64,000 nt of DNA from Sulfuricurvum sp. (GTDB taxonomy: Bacteria; Campylobacterota; Campylobacteria; Campylobacterales; Sulfurimonadaceae): contig JAGXFL010000001.1 in assembly GCA_024637295.1 (NCBI GenBank), positions 252,215 through 316,214 of the forward strand. The letters run 5' to 3'. The position numbers were made by a program, and so were the translations under genes. The notes beneath the pieces are model-generated. The model had not been told where the DNA came from. It was given only the letters and a program-made list of their open reading frames with translations, and did no database searches. Every line of letters starts with the position of its first letter. Within the stretch, counting starts at the first letter, position 1. Below, piece by piece: positions 51,943 to 62,946 of this stretch.

Positions 51943-54759
51943 ATGGATACGATCAAAATAATAGGTGCACGTGAGCATAATTTAAAAAATATTTCTTTAG
52001 AAATTCCTAAAAATTCTCTTGTTATCTTTACAGGTATCAGTGGAAGCGGAAAGTCGACATTAGCGTTTGATACCCTTTATGCTGAGGGACAACGCCGCTA
52101 TATCGAGTCACTTTCGTCATACGCACGCCAATTTCTAGACCGTATCGGCAAACCTGATGTTGACAAGATCGAAGGGCTCACTCCCGCCATTGCTATTGAT
52201 CAAAAGACAACGTCAAAAAATCCGCGTTCAACCGTAGGGACGATTACGGAAATCTATGATTATTTACGTCTTTTATACGCTCGTATCGGTGTCCAGCACT
52301 GTCACTTGTGCGGTAAACAAATTACGATAATGTCTGCACAAGATATTATTGATCAAGTTCAAAAGCTACCGATTGACTCTAAAATTGTGATTATGTCCCC
52401 TCTTGTAAGAGAAAAAAAAGGGACATTCTCGGATATCTTTGAATCTTTACGTCATAAAGGATATGTTCGAGCCCAGATTGATGGCGTTATGGTTCGGTTG
52501 GATGAAGAAATCGAGCTTTCAAAGACGAAAAAACATACCATAAAAGTAGTCATCGACCGTCTTGTCGTGAAAGAAGAAAACCATGACCGTTTGGGGCAGG
52601 ATATTGAAAAAGCACTCAAAGAGAGTTACGGTGAAGTAGAAATAGAGATTCAAAACCACGAGGAAGTGGGATTGCATGATAAGTTAATACACTATAGTGA
52701 ACACAGTGCGTGTTTTGACTGTAAAGTCAGTTTTGAACCCCTTGAACCACTCTCTTTTTCATTCAATTCTCCCAAGGGAGCATGTTCTGAATGTGACGGG
52801 TTGGGAATACGTTATTCGTTGGATTATGAGAAGATCATTGATTCTGAACTATCGGTTGAAAAGGGTGCGATCAAAATTGTTTACGGGTTTAATAAGGGGT
52901 ACTATTTTACCTTTTTGAAAGCGTTTTGTGCCACTGTCGGTATTGATATTACGGTACCGTTTTATACACTGGAAGAGCATCAGAAAAAAGCAATTTTGCA
53001 TGGAACGATTGACGAAGTAGAGTTTAAGTGGCAAGAACATCCGATAACCAGAACTTGGCCGGGAATCGTCCGCATCGCGTATGATATTTTCAAAGATGAA
53101 AAAGACTTAGCCGATTATATGAGCGAGAAGCCATGTAATGTCTGCGGATCAAACCGTTTGAAACGTGAATCGTTGGCTGTAAAAGTAGCTGATAAAGGTA
53201 TCGGTGATGTCATCACTATGCCACTCAAAGACACGTATGCTTGGTTTGCTGACCCTAAAACCTTTGAGTACCTTAGTGAACAAAATACGATGATTGCGAC
53301 GTCTATTCTCAACGAAATCCGTGAACGACTCTTTTTTCTTTTTGATGTCGGTCTTGGTTATTTGTCATTAAGCCGTGATGCGCGCAGTATCAGCGGCGGT
53401 GAAGCGCAACGCATCCGTATCGCCTCACAAATCGGAAGTGGCTTAACAGGTGTGATGTATGTATTGGATGAACCAAGTATCGGATTACATGAGCGTGACA
53501 CGTTAAAGCTGATTCGAACACTGCGTTCGTTGCAAGAAAAAGGCAATACCGTTATTGTTGTGGAGCATGACAAAGAGACGATCGAACATGCGGACTACAT
53601 TGTGGATATAGGGCCAGGTGCGGGTAAATTTGGTGGAAATGTTGTTTTTGCTGGGACGCTTGAAGAGATGAAAAAAAGCGATACGCTTACTGCGGATTAT
53701 CTCTCAGGGCGAAAGCAGATCAAATATTTCTATCGACGAGCGCAAGAAGAGTGGATGCACATCAATAATGTCTCACTTAATAATATAAATGATTTAAGCG
53801 TTGCGATACCGCTGCATAATTTTGTATGTGTGACAGGGGTTAGCGGAAGTGGTAAAAGTTCTCTTATACTTCAAACGCTTTTGCCGGTTGCGCGGGAAAT
53901 ACTTAATCGTGCTCGTAAGATAAATCGTATTGAAGGGGTAGAAATCACTGGATTGGATAAACTGGATAAGGTGATTTATCTGGATCAAAGTCCTATCGGA
54001 CGTACGCCACGATCCAATCCAGCTACTTATACGGGTGTTATGGATGAAATACGTAATCTATTTACCAAAACAAAAGAAGCCCAAATCAGAGGATACACGG
54101 CATCGCGTTTTAGCTTTAATGTCAAAGGCGGACGCTGTGAAAAATGTCAGGGTGAGGGTGAAATAAAAATCGAGATGCATTTCTTACCAGATATCATGGT
54201 CAAGTGTGATGCATGTCATGGAAGCCGCTATAACCTGCAAACCTTGCAGGTGGAGTATAAAGGAAAAACGATTTCGGACGTACTCAATATGAGTGTTGGG
54301 GAAGCATTGGCATTTTTTGCTCCTATTCCTAAGATGAAGGCGACCTTACAGACGCTTAGTGACGTTGGATTGGATTACATCACCTTGGGACAGAATGCGG
54401 TGACACTCTCAGGCGGGGAAGCGCAACGGATAAAGCTGGCGAAAGAGTTGAGCAAAAAAGATACTGGCAAGACATTGTATATTCTTGATGAACCAACCAC
54501 CGGATTGCATTTTGATGATGTTAATCGTCTGACAAAAGTGCTTCATAATTTTGTCGAACTTGGAAACTCAGTTTTGGTTATTGAACATAATCTTGACATG
54601 ATTAAAAATGCCGATTACATTATCGATTTAGGACCGGAAGGGGGGTCAGGAGGAGGACTTCTTGTCGCCCAAGGAAATCCTGAGACGGTCGCAAATGATT
54701 GGGAAAAAACCGGAAGTTTTACCGGAAAATATTTGGCTCTTGAATTAAATAAGATATAA
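51943..54759 (+). CDS. uvrA: Excinuclease ABC subunit A
   Basis: 938 residues, full length. Two ABC ATPase modules: Walker A GISGSGKST and GVSGSGKSS, signatures SISGGEAQRIRIA and TLSGGEAQRIKLA. Zinc modules are CHLCG, CFDC/CSECDG and CEKCQGEGEI...CDACHG. It recognises DNA damage with UvrB. Confidence 0.97.
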   Translation: MDTIKIIGAREHNLKNISLEIPKNSLVIFTGISGSGKSTLAFDTLYAEGQRRYIESLSSYARQFLDRIGKPDVDKIEGLTPAIAIDQKTTSKNPRSTVGTITEIYDYLRLLYARIGVQHCHLCGKQITIMSAQDIIDQVQKLPIDSKIVIMSPLVREKKGTFSDIFESLRHKGYVRAQIDGVMVRLDEEIELSKTKKHTIKVVIDRLVVKEENHDRLGQDIEKALKESYGEVEIEIQNHEEVGLHDKLIHYSEHSACFDCKVSFEPLEPLSFSFNSPKGACSECDGLGIRYSLDYEKIIDSELSVEKGAIKIVYGFNKGYYFTFLKAFCATVGIDITVPFYTLEEHQKKAILHGTIDEVEFKWQEHPITRTWPGIVRIAYDIFKDEKDLADYMSEKPCNVCGSNRLKRESLAVKVADKGIGDVITMPLKDTYAWFADPKTFEYLSEQNTMIATSILNEIRERLFFLFDVGLGYLSLSRDARSISGGEAQRIRIASQIGSGLTGVMYVLDEPSIGLHERDTLKLIRTLRSLQEKGNTVIVVEHDKETIEHADYIVDIGPGAGKFGGNVVFAGTLEEMKKSDTLTADYLSGRKQIKYFYRRAQEEWMHINNVSLNNINDLSVAIPLHNFVCVTGVSGSGKSSLILQTLLPVAREILNRARKINRIEGVEITGLDKLDKVIYLDQSPIGRTPRSNPATYTGVMDEIRNLFTKTKEAQIRGYTASRFSFNVKGGRCEKCQGEGEIKIEMHFLPDIMVKCDACHGSRYNLQTLQVEYKGKTISDVLNMSVGEALAFFAPIPKMKATLQTLSDVGLDYITLGQNAVTLSGGEAQRIKLAKELSKKDTGKTLYILDEPTTGLHFDDVNRLTKVLHNFVELGNSVLVIEHNLDMIKNADYIIDLGPEGGSGGGLLVAQGNPETVANDWEKTGSFTGKYLALELNKI

Positions 54760-54792
54760 TAAGCACAGTAGCTTATACTATAAGGACCATGA

Positions 54793-55608
54793 ATGAAAAG
54801 TTCGATGATAGACAGTATTAAATCATTACCGCCATTGCCAAAAACCGTTATTGATATGCAGCGTGTTTGCAATGATCCTGAATCTTCTATCGGTGATTTA
54901 GTGAAGACCATCGAAGGCGATCCGATGATTGTCGCGAATTTACTCAAAGCGGCTAACTCTCCGCTATATAGCTTACGTCGTGAGATCAATAATGTGTCAC
55001 AGGCAGTATCATTATTCGGGATGAGCATGACACGATCAATCGGTTTGGGCAATTCGGTTCGCAAGCTTTTAAATGTTGATATGGAACCGTACGGAATAAC
55101 TTCAGATCGTTTTGCGGAAATATCGGCACTTCAAGGGGTACTATCACACAAATGGTACAGTCAAATTGATCGAGCAAAAGCAGATAAACTTTTTCTAGCA
55201 TCATTTTTACAAGAGACCGGAAAAATCGTTATAGCCAGTGATATTATCCAAGAAGAGTTGGTCACAAATTTTAAATCAGACATTGATGTAGCCGTTGATA
55301 TTTCGAGTGTCGAACACAGTTATGTAGAGGCATCAACAGCTGAAGTCACCGCTGCTATTTTTGCACATTGGAATTTTGATCATGAGTTTGTTCAGATGAT
55401 ATCATTCTCAGATACACCTCAAAAAGCTCCGGATGAAATCAAAGAATATTCAATAGCATTACATATCATCAAAACGATTATCCCTATTAACGATCCCTTC
55501 TCTGAGCGATCAATTACCCAAGGTTTGAAAAAAGCGGAAGCGGCCGGATTAGACACGGTTAAATTGCAAAAAGCCATTGATGCTATTCTTGATATAAAAA
55601 CGGCTTAG
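54793..55608 (+). CDS. HDOD domain protein
   Basis: 271 residues. The HDOD domain starts at SLPPLPKTVIDMQRV and contains KAANSPLYSLRREINNVSQA and LFLASFLQETGK. HDOD is an HD-like fold lacking the metal HD pair, used in signalling and c-di-GMP pathways. It lies between uvrA (33 bp) and polA (11 bp), with no other partners. Confidence 0.9.
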   Translation: MKSSMIDSIKSLPPLPKTVIDMQRVCNDPESSIGDLVKTIEGDPMIVANLLKAANSPLYSLRREINNVSQAVSLFGMSMTRSIGLGNSVRKLLNVDMEPYGITSDRFAEISALQGVLSHKWYSQIDRAKADKLFLASFLQETGKIVIASDIIQEELVTNFKSDIDVAVDISSVEHSYVEASTAEVTAAIFAHWNFDHEFVQMISFSDTPQKAPDEIKEYSIALHIIKTIIPINDPFSERSITQGLKKAEAAGLDTVKLQKAIDAILDIKTA

Positions 55609-55619
55609 TTATACAAAAG

Positions 55620-58337
55620 ATGGCCGCAAAAACAATAACTATAATAGATACCTTTGGATTTTTTTTCCGTTCTTTTTATGCTCTCCCTCCTTTAACCAAT
55701 AAGCAAGGTTTCCCTACCGGTCTTTTGACCGGATTTATGAACTTTATTGCATCGCTTCACAAAGATCACAGCAGTGACTATCTGATTTTTGCATTGGATG
55801 CAAAGGGGCCTAGTTTCAGATCCGTAATTGATCCCAATTACAAAGCCAACCGTTCACCTGCACCTGAAGATTTGGTCAAGCAATTGCCCATAGCCATCAA
55901 TTGGATTGAAAAAATGGGCTATAAATCGCTTATGCTCAGTGGGTATGAGGCCGATGATATGATCGCGTCAGTCGTTCATCATGCGAGAGAGCAGGGATAT
56001 TTGGTCCGTATTGTCTCGCATGACAAAGACCTTTACCAGCTAATTGAAGATGATTTGGTTGTTTTAGTCGATGCTATCAGTAAAAAAGTCCTCAATGAAA
56101 AGCACTGCACGGAAAAATACGGTGTTCACCCCAGTCAATTTATTGACTATCAGTCTTTGATCGGGGATACTGCAGATAATGTTCCGGGTGTGAAAGGAGT
56201 TGGGAAAGTTACTGCCCAAAAACTTTTAGAGCAGTTTGGAAGTTTGGATGTGATGTATGAGCGGCTTGATGAAGTGATGCCGGTGCGTATTCGCGGATTA
56301 CTGGAAACCTATCGTGAGGATGCGTTTCGTTCCAGACAATTGGTCACATTGAAATCAGACGTATTTGAGACATTGGATTTCACTGAATATGCGATGCATT
56401 TTGACAACCCATTTTTCCCCTTGTATGATGACCTTGTTCATTATGAGATGAATGCGGTACTGCGTTCTTTGAAGGCAAAGGCACTTTTTGAGGATTCACA
56501 GGAACAACCTAAGAACGATACACCAGCAGTACCTCAGGTTTGTAACGAAAAAGAAGGGTGTAGCATTCTCATCTCAGATGATGCCGCATTGCAACACCAT
56601 ATTACCTCGATTCCTTTGGACGCTTTAATAGCCTTTGATACGGAAACAACGGGGTTAGATTACAATAATGATACTCTTGTCGGGTTTAGTTTTAGTACGG
56701 ATGGACAAACCGGATATTATGTCCCTATTGCCCATTCCTATTTGGGTGTCGGGGATCAAGTGAGTGTAACAGCAGCCAAAAAAGCAATAGCTGAGATATT
56801 TAAACGTAAGGTCATAGGTCATAATATTAAATTTGATCTTCATTTTGTCACCCGCTATTTGGAGGTCGATAGATTGCCTATACACGCGGATACATTGGTC
56901 TTGGCATGGTTGGGGGATTCTGGCAGGTCTCTTTCTATGGACAGCTTGAGTCAATCGTTGCTTGGACATGAGATGATTCATTTTAAAGATACGGTAAAAA
57001 AAGGGGATAACTTTTCATCTGTTGCTATTGAAGATGCGTGTAAATATGCCGGTGAAGACGCCTATATAACGATGCGATTGTATGATGTGTTACATAAGCA
57101 GCTTGAACTCAAAGGTGGCATTGAGGCCATCAAAGAGGCCTTTGATGTTGAGTTTCCTTTTGCATTGACGCTGTTAGGGATGGAGAGAGAAGGGATTGCA
57201 GTCGATGTAAATGCATTGGAGCTTTTCAAAACAGAAGTCGCAAAAGAGCTGAGTGCTTTGACAGAGAACATTTATGCTGTTTGTGGAACCGTTTTTAACC
57301 TTAACTCTCCTAAACAATTGGGGACAGTCTTGTTTGAAACATTGGCCCTACCGTATGGGAAAAAGACAAAAACAGGGTACAGTACAGATGAATCGGTTTT
57401 AGAAGGGTTAAAGAACGAACACTCTGTTGTTCCGTTTTTATTACAATATCGAGAGTATCATAAGCTATTTTCTACCTATATTGAACCGTTGATAGCACTG
57501 GCAAACAGTGATAAAAACTCGCGTATATATACCTCATTTGTTCAGACCGGCACCGCAACAGGACGTTTAAGTTCAAAAAATCCAAATCTGCAAAATATTC
57601 CGGTTAAATCAGCATTGGGAATGCGTATACGTGAAGCCTTTGTCGCGCCAAAAGGGAAAAAACTGATCGGTATCGATTACTCTCAAATAGAGTTACGACT
57701 CTTGGCTCATTTTAGTCAGGACACAGTTTTGGTCAATGCATTTAATGAAGGTCATGATATCCACATGCAAACAGCGATCGCATTGTTTGGTGAGGAAGAT
57801 GCACCACGTAAAAGAAATATTGCCAAAACAGTCAACTTCGGTCTTTTGTACGGTATGGGCGCCAAAAAACTCTCTGATACATTGGGTATTACGACAAAAG
57901 AGGCAAAAGAGATCATTGATCGCTATTTTGAGACGTTTCCAAGTGTCAAAGGATATTTTAGCGGTATTGTAGACCAGGCCAAAGAAATGGGATACGTCGA
58001 GACACTTTTACATCGCCGCCGTTATTTTGATTTTGGAAATGCAACACCGATGCTTAAAGCGGCCTATGAGCGTGAAGCCGTCAATACGGTCTTTCAAGGT
58101 TCAGCCAGTGACTTGATCAAGCTGTCCATGAATCGAATTGATGATATGATCCGCAGTGAAGGATTACGTGCGCGTATGTTATTGCAAATACATGATGAAC
58201 TCATTTTTGAAGTGGATGAAGATGTGGCGGATGAACTTGGAAAACGATTTGTGGATGTCATGGAGTCGATTATGACACTGCGTATTCCGCTCAAAACGTC
58301 TTTTCATATTGGAAATAATTGGGGTGAACTCAAATAG
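55620..58337 (+). CDS. polA: DNA polymerase I
   Basis: 905 residues with all three activities. The 5'-3' exonuclease/FEN domain is residues 1-290 (IIDTFGFFFRSFYALPPL). The 3'-5' proofreading domain keeps its carboxylates: FDTETTG, VIGHNIKFDLHF, and CKYAGEDAYITM. The polymerase domain has motif A (GIDYSQIELRLLAHF), motif B (RNIAKTVNFGLLYGMG) and motif C (QIHDELIFEV). Confidence 0.97.
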   Translation: MAAKTITIIDTFGFFFRSFYALPPLTNKQGFPTGLLTGFMNFIASLHKDHSSDYLIFALDAKGPSFRSVIDPNYKANRSPAPEDLVKQLPIAINWIEKMGYKSLMLSGYEADDMIASVVHHAREQGYLVRIVSHDKDLYQLIEDDLVVLVDAISKKVLNEKHCTEKYGVHPSQFIDYQSLIGDTADNVPGVKGVGKVTAQKLLEQFGSLDVMYERLDEVMPVRIRGLLETYREDAFRSRQLVTLKSDVFETLDFTEYAMHFDNPFFPLYDDLVHYEMNAVLRSLKAKALFEDSQEQPKNDTPAVPQVCNEKEGCSILISDDAALQHHITSIPLDALIAFDTETTGLDYNNDTLVGFSFSTDGQTGYYVPIAHSYLGVGDQVSVTAAKKAIAEIFKRKVIGHNIKFDLHFVTRYLEVDRLPIHADTLVLAWLGDSGRSLSMDSLSQSLLGHEMIHFKDTVKKGDNFSSVAIEDACKYAGEDAYITMRLYDVLHKQLELKGGIEAIKEAFDVEFPFALTLLGMEREGIAVDVNALELFKTEVAKELSALTENIYAVCGTVFNLNSPKQLGTVLFETLALPYGKKTKTGYSTDESVLEGLKNEHSVVPFLLQYREYHKLFSTYIEPLIALANSDKNSRIYTSFVQTGTATGRLSSKNPNLQNIPVKSALGMRIREAFVAPKGKKLIGIDYSQIELRLLAHFSQDTVLVNAFNEGHDIHMQTAIALFGEEDAPRKRNIAKTVNFGLLYGMGAKKLSDTLGITTKEAKEIIDRYFETFPSVKGYFSGIVDQAKEMGYVETLLHRRRYFDFGNATPMLKAAYEREAVNTVFQGSASDLIKLSMNRIDDMIRSEGLRARMLLQIHDELIFEVDEDVADELGKRFVDVMESIMTLRIPLKTSFHIGNNWGELK

Positions 58338-58359
58338 TTTCTAGGTATAAAGGCTTACT

Positions 58360-59712
58360 ATGATAAAAAAAATAATTGAAAATCTTGAGAAGTCAACTTG
58401 TTCCATTGACAGAACATTTATACAAGCGGTCAGTGAAGTGATGAACTCATTGGAACCCGTGATAGTCAATGATGATCGTTACGATAAGTATGCTATTTTA
58501 GAGCGTTTGGTCACTGCAGATCGGATCATACAATTTAAAGTCCAGTGGGTTGATGATCACAACCAAGTGCATGTCAATAATGGATATCGTATACAGTATA
58601 ACAATGCATTAGGACCCTATAAAGGTGGTCTTCGATTTCATCCAAGTGTGACCGAAGGGGTATTGAAGTTTTTAGCTTTTGAACAGATCTTTAAAAACTC
58701 TTTGACTGGATTGCCGATTGGCGGTGGCAAAGGGGGAAGTGATTTTGATCCTAAAGGAAAAAGTGATTTTGAGATCATGAACTTTTGTCGGGCATTTATG
58801 CGAGAACTGCATCTTTATATTGGGTCACGCATTGATGTGCCTGCCGGTGATATTGGAGTAGGGGCTAGAGAAATCGGATTTTTATTTGGTGAATATAAGC
58901 GTATTACACGTAATTATGACGGAGTACTTACCGGAAAGCCTTATGCGTTTGGGGGCTCACTTCTGCGTCCGGAGGCTACAGGATTTGGCGTCGTCTATTT
59001 CGCGCAAGAGATGCTAAAAGAAGAACTAGAAGAAGTACTTGAGGGTCAAATATGTACTGTAAGCGGTGCCGGGAATGTCGCCATACATACGATTGAAAAG
59101 CTTCAGCAAATTTGGGCAAAAGTGGTGACCTGCAGTGACAGTGAGGGGACTATTTATGATCCAAATGGGATTAATCTGACGTTATTGAGAATTTTAAAAG
59201 ATGATGGTCGTCATCTGTCTTTGGAAAATTATGCATCTCAGGTTGAAGGGTCTGTCTACACGAAAAAAGCAGACTATCCTATTGGCGGACATGCTGTATG
59301 GCATATACCTTGTTTTGCCGCATTTCCATGTGCTACCCAAAATGAATTATCACAAATAGATGCGCAAGCACTGATTAATAATGGGTGCGTGGCAGTGGTG
59401 GAAGGGGCAAATATGCCTACAGAGCCAAATGCAATAGAGTTGTTTTTACGTGAGGGCGTTTTGTTTGGACCGGGAAAAGCATCCAATGCAGGCGGTGTTG
59501 CGGTAAGCGAATTTGAGATGAGCCAAAATGCTTCGATGGAAAAATGGAGTTATGAAAAAGTTGATGCAAAGCTCAATGAAATAATGTGTCAAATATACAA
59601 ACGTATTGCCTTGACTGCAAAAGAATACGGGAAAGAGCGTAATTTTGTGGATGGGGCAAATATTGCAGCATTCAAGCGGCTGGCAGAGGCCATGATACTC
59701 GAAGGTGTATGA
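58360..59712 (+). CDS. gdhA: NADP-type glutamate dehydrogenase
   Basis: 450 residues, hexameric type by length. The catalytic region is NALGPYKGGLRFHP and GLPIGGGKGGSDFDPKGKSD, with the NAD(P) loop TVSGAGNVAIHTIEKL. It aminates 2-oxoglutarate to glutamate. With gltBD it gives the cell two ammonium-assimilation routes. It starts 22 bp after polA. Confidence 0.96.
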   Translation: MIKKIIENLEKSTCSIDRTFIQAVSEVMNSLEPVIVNDDRYDKYAILERLVTADRIIQFKVQWVDDHNQVHVNNGYRIQYNNALGPYKGGLRFHPSVTEGVLKFLAFEQIFKNSLTGLPIGGGKGGSDFDPKGKSDFEIMNFCRAFMRELHLYIGSRIDVPAGDIGVGAREIGFLFGEYKRITRNYDGVLTGKPYAFGGSLLRPEATGFGVVYFAQEMLKEELEEVLEGQICTVSGAGNVAIHTIEKLQQIWAKVVTCSDSEGTIYDPNGINLTLLRILKDDGRHLSLENYASQVEGSVYTKKADYPIGGHAVWHIPCFAAFPCATQNELSQIDAQALINNGCVAVVEGANMPTEPNAIELFLREGVLFGPGKASNAGGVAVSEFEMSQNASMEKWSYEKVDAKLNEIMCQIYKRIALTAKEYGKERNFVDGANIAAFKRLAEAMILEGV

Positions 59713-59757
59713 TTCTTTTGTTATTAATTTATTAACATTTATTTACCTTATACCGAC

Positions 59758-59763
59758 TATAAT
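59758..59763 (+). promoter_or_regulatory. -10 box for ccsBA
   Basis: TATAAT about 30 bp before the start, in an AT-rich stretch. The nearest -35-like hexamer (TTAACA, 59732-59737) is 20 bp away, too far for a standard promoter. Confidence 0.42.
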
Positions 59764-59792
59764 TTCGACCATATTATCAAGATAGGTTCCTT

Positions 59793-62700
59793 ATGAATAA
59801 ACTCCATGCTATTTTTAGTTCTATGAAGACGATGGCCGCCCTCATGCTGATTTTTGCCGTTACTATTGGCTACGCCACATTTGTTGAAAATGATTATGGC
59901 ACTATGACGGCAAAAGCGGACATCTACAATGCTCGATGGTTTGAAGTATTACTAGGGCTTCTTGCTCTGAATTTACTGCTTAATATTCTGAAGTTCAAAA
60001 TGGCACGAAAAGAGAAGATTTTGGTCTTTACATTTCACGTTGCTTTTTTGATTATTTTGATTGGTGCTGCGGTAACCCGTTATTTTGGTTATGAAGGTGT
60101 CATGCACATTCGTGAAGGCGAAAGCAGCAACGTTATCGTAAGTAGTGAACCCTATGTGACATTTAATGTGCACAAAGAGGGAAAATCGTATACGTTTCAA
60201 GAGCCCCTGTACCTTTCAAAACATTTATCCAATACTTTTAAACGAACATTGAGTTTTGAGGGTGATGAAATAAACGTTAACTTGACTGGATACATGGGAG
60301 ATGCACGCTTAGAAGCGGTTGCTGATCCTAAAGGGGAGCCAATCCTTAACATGATGGTGACTGCAGGCGGTAGCGGACAACCTGTCAGTTTGAAAAAAGG
60401 CGATTTTTTCGAAGCCAATGATGTTGTATTGGATTTTGAGTCGGGTAAAACATTTGAAAAACCTGTCGTTGCTATTAGCGTAGAAGGGGACAAAGTGATG
60501 ATGAATCATCCGATGCCACTCAATACGCTTAGTATGAATACGCAGCAAGCAGGTTCAATGATCCCAGGAAAAAGTGAATTGGCACTTCGAACATTGTTTC
60601 AAACACAACAGAGTGGTTTTGTAATGCGTTCGTTTATTCCAAAAGGGCTCATAAAGCTTGTATCCAAGCCTGGAAAAGGGCCGATGATGAAAGGTGCAGA
60701 TGCATTAACACTTGAGCTTTCGAACAAGGATAAAAAGGATTCTGTAATCGTATTAGGGACACCGGGCGAGATCGCAGATCCTAAGCAAGTATCGTTGGGA
60801 GATGTGACTGTTGATGTGGCATACGGATCTATCGAGCGTATTTTACCATTTGAAATCCAGCTCAATGATTTCCAGCTTGAACGATATCCGGGCTCAATGT
60901 CTCCCTCATCGTATTCGAGTGAAGTCACTCTGATCGATCAAGCAGCAGGAGTCAAAATGCCGTATCGTATCTATATGAACCATATCCTTGACTACAAACA
61001 GCACCACTTTTTTCAATCATCGTTTGATCAAGATGAATTGGGAACCGTTTTATCGGTTAACCGTGATCCAGGTACGTTAGTCACGTATATTGGCTACTTA
61101 TTGTTAGCAATCGGATTGTTTGGCGTATTGATAGTAAAGAATGGCCGTTTTAATGCGTTAAGTGAGAAGTTGAAATCATTGAATGTTAAAAAGATGGCAG
61201 CATCGTTAGCGTTAATGATCTTAGCTATCAATGGTTCAAATCTTCATGCATCAGATGCCCAGAATCCTGTGATTGTAACGGCTAAAAGTTTTGATGTGGT
61301 ACATGCAGATAAATTTGGTCACCTGATCGTTCAAGATTCTGCCGGACGTATGAAACCTCTGGACACACTTTCTCATGAAATATTGTCAAAGCTTAATCGT
61401 AGTTCAACATTTTTGGGGCTTAATGCCAATCAAGTCATTATGGGGATGATGCTTCGTCCTGATGCATGGCGTGAGATTGCCATGATAAAAACGGGTGACA
61501 AAGAGATCAATAAACGTATCGGACTTCCTGAAGATGCTAAAGTGGCGGCATTCTCTCAATTTTTTGAGGTACCTGATGAAATCACTGGCTATAAACTAGC
61601 TAAAGAAGTTGATGAGGCCAATCGTAAGGCACCGGGTAAACGGGATAAATTTGATAAAGCGTTATTGCAAATTGATGAGCGTGTCAATGTCGCCTTTATG
61701 GTTTACACGGGTTCTTTGATCCAAATATGGCCAAAACCAAACGACGTCCATAATAAATGGTACGCTACGATAGAAGCATTGCAGACATTGGATCCAAAAG
61801 ATTCTCAAATGGTTCGTTTGATGGCGATGGGTTATTTTAGTGCTGTTGATGGAGCACTAAGTAGTGGAGACTGGTCCAAAGCAGATAGAGCATTGGAATT
61901 GATCGATAAGTATCAACATTTTGCAGGTGCGAGTGTCTATCCAAACGATACAAAAGTAAAAGTGGAACTTGCCTATAACAAGTGGAATATCTTTGAAGAG
62001 CTGTGGCCGTTGTACTTTATTATTGGTTTTGCATTACTGTTTTTCTCTTTTCTTAAAATATTAAAGCCTTCGTTTAATATCGAATGGTTGAGCAAAGCGA
62101 CACTTGGTCTATTGATCGTATTTTTTGCAGCACATACCGCAGGTTTGGTCATGCGTTGGTACATCGCAGGACATGCTCCATGGTCAAACGGATATGAGTC
62201 TATGGTTTATATCGCATGGGCAACAGTATTGGCAGGATTTATCTTTTCTCGTAAATCAGCGATCACACTTGCTGCGACGGGCATCATGGCAGGTATTATC
62301 CTCTTTGTAGCTCATTTAAATTGGTTGGATCCGCAGGTGACGAATCTGGTCCCTGTATTGCAATCATACTGGCTTGCGATCCATGTTGCTATGATTACTG
62401 CTAGTTATGGATTCTTAGGTTTGGGCGCATTACTCGGGATGATTACCCTTATTGTATTCATTCTCAAAAATCCTGACAATCAGACGCGCTTAAACCTTGC
62501 GATCAAAGAGCTCAATGGTATCAACGAGATGAGCTTGATGATTGGTTTGGTACTGCTTACTGTCGGAAACTTCTTGGGCGGTGTATGGGCTAATGAGAGC
62601 TGGGGACGTTATTGGGGCTGGGATCCAAAAGAGACGTGGGCATTGGTCACGATCTTAGTATACGCGGTTGTTATCCACCTTCGTATGATCAAGGGTGCCT

Positions 62701-62903
62701 ATAACGATTATAGCTTTAGTGTAATCTCACTGTTGGCATTTACATCGGTTCTAATGACTTATTTCGGGGTAAACTATTATCTTGCGGGAATGCATTCATA
62801 TGCAAAAGGAGATCCGGTTCCGGTTCCTGATTTTGTACCGTGGACGTATGCGGTTATCGCGATCGTAATCGCTATGGCGTATCCGAAACGCTCTACCAAG
62901 TAA
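59793..62903 (+). CDS. ccsBA: Cytochrome c biogenesis protein, ResB-CcsA fusion
   Basis: 1036 residues. The N-terminal half is ResB-like (three or four helices plus a large periplasmic domain). The C-terminal half is CcsA-like with the haem-binding WWD motif, seen as WGRYWGWDPKETWALVTILV. The conserved haem-ligand histidines sit in the flanking helices, for example AHTAGLVMRWYIAGHAPWSN. It exports haem and attaches it to apocytochromes c (System II). Fused CcsBA is usual in Campylobacterota. Confidence 0.93.
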   Translation: MNKLHAIFSSMKTMAALMLIFAVTIGYATFVENDYGTMTAKADIYNARWFEVLLGLLALNLLLNILKFKMARKEKILVFTFHVAFLIILIGAAVTRYFGYEGVMHIREGESSNVIVSSEPYVTFNVHKEGKSYTFQEPLYLSKHLSNTFKRTLSFEGDEINVNLTGYMGDARLEAVADPKGEPILNMMVTAGGSGQPVSLKKGDFFEANDVVLDFESGKTFEKPVVAISVEGDKVMMNHPMPLNTLSMNTQQAGSMIPGKSELALRTLFQTQQSGFVMRSFIPKGLIKLVSKPGKGPMMKGADALTLELSNKDKKDSVIVLGTPGEIADPKQVSLGDVTVDVAYGSIERILPFEIQLNDFQLERYPGSMSPSSYSSEVTLIDQAAGVKMPYRIYMNHILDYKQHHFFQSSFDQDELGTVLSVNRDPGTLVTYIGYLLLAIGLFGVLIVKNGRFNALSEKLKSLNVKKMAASLALMILAINGSNLHASDAQNPVIVTAKSFDVVHADKFGHLIVQDSAGRMKPLDTLSHEILSKLNRSSTFLGLNANQVIMGMMLRPDAWREIAMIKTGDKEINKRIGLPEDAKVAAFSQFFEVPDEITGYKLAKEVDEANRKAPGKRDKFDKALLQIDERVNVAFMVYTGSLIQIWPKPNDVHNKWYATIEALQTLDPKDSQMVRLMAMGYFSAVDGALSSGDWSKADRALELIDKYQHFAGASVYPNDTKVKVELAYNKWNIFEELWPLYFIIGFALLFFSFLKILKPSFNIEWLSKATLGLLIVFFAAHTAGLVMRWYIAGHAPWSNGYESMVYIAWATVLAGFIFSRKSAITLAATGIMAGIILFVAHLNWLDPQVTNLVPVLQSYWLAIHVAMITASYGFLGLGALLGMITLIVFILKNPDNQTRLNLAIKELNGINEMSLMIGLVLLTVGNFLGGVWANESWGRYWGWDPKETWALVTILVYAVVIHLRMIKGAYNDYSFSVISLLAFTSVLMTYFGVNYYLAGMHSYAKGDPVPVPDFVPWTYAVIAIVIAMAYPKRSTK

Positions 62904-62917
62904 CTATTAACTGCTCA

Positions 62918-62941
62918 TTTTTCCTCTTTTAAGAGGAAAAA
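62918..62941. repeat. Palindrome between ccsBA and dnaJ
   Basis: TTTTTCCTCT/AGAGGAAAAA with a 4-nt loop. It lies between the convergent genes. Both orientations have T at the 5' arm and A at the 3' arm, so it lacks a U-run after the stem; it may stall polymerase but is not a classic intrinsic terminator. Confidence 0.5.
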
Positions 62942-62946
62942 CTCGA

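Noticed and set aside
62918-62941. Classic intrinsic terminator between ccsBA and dnaJ
   Set aside because: The stem is perfect but in both directions is followed by A-rich or mixed sequence rather than a U-run; kept only as a palindrome.
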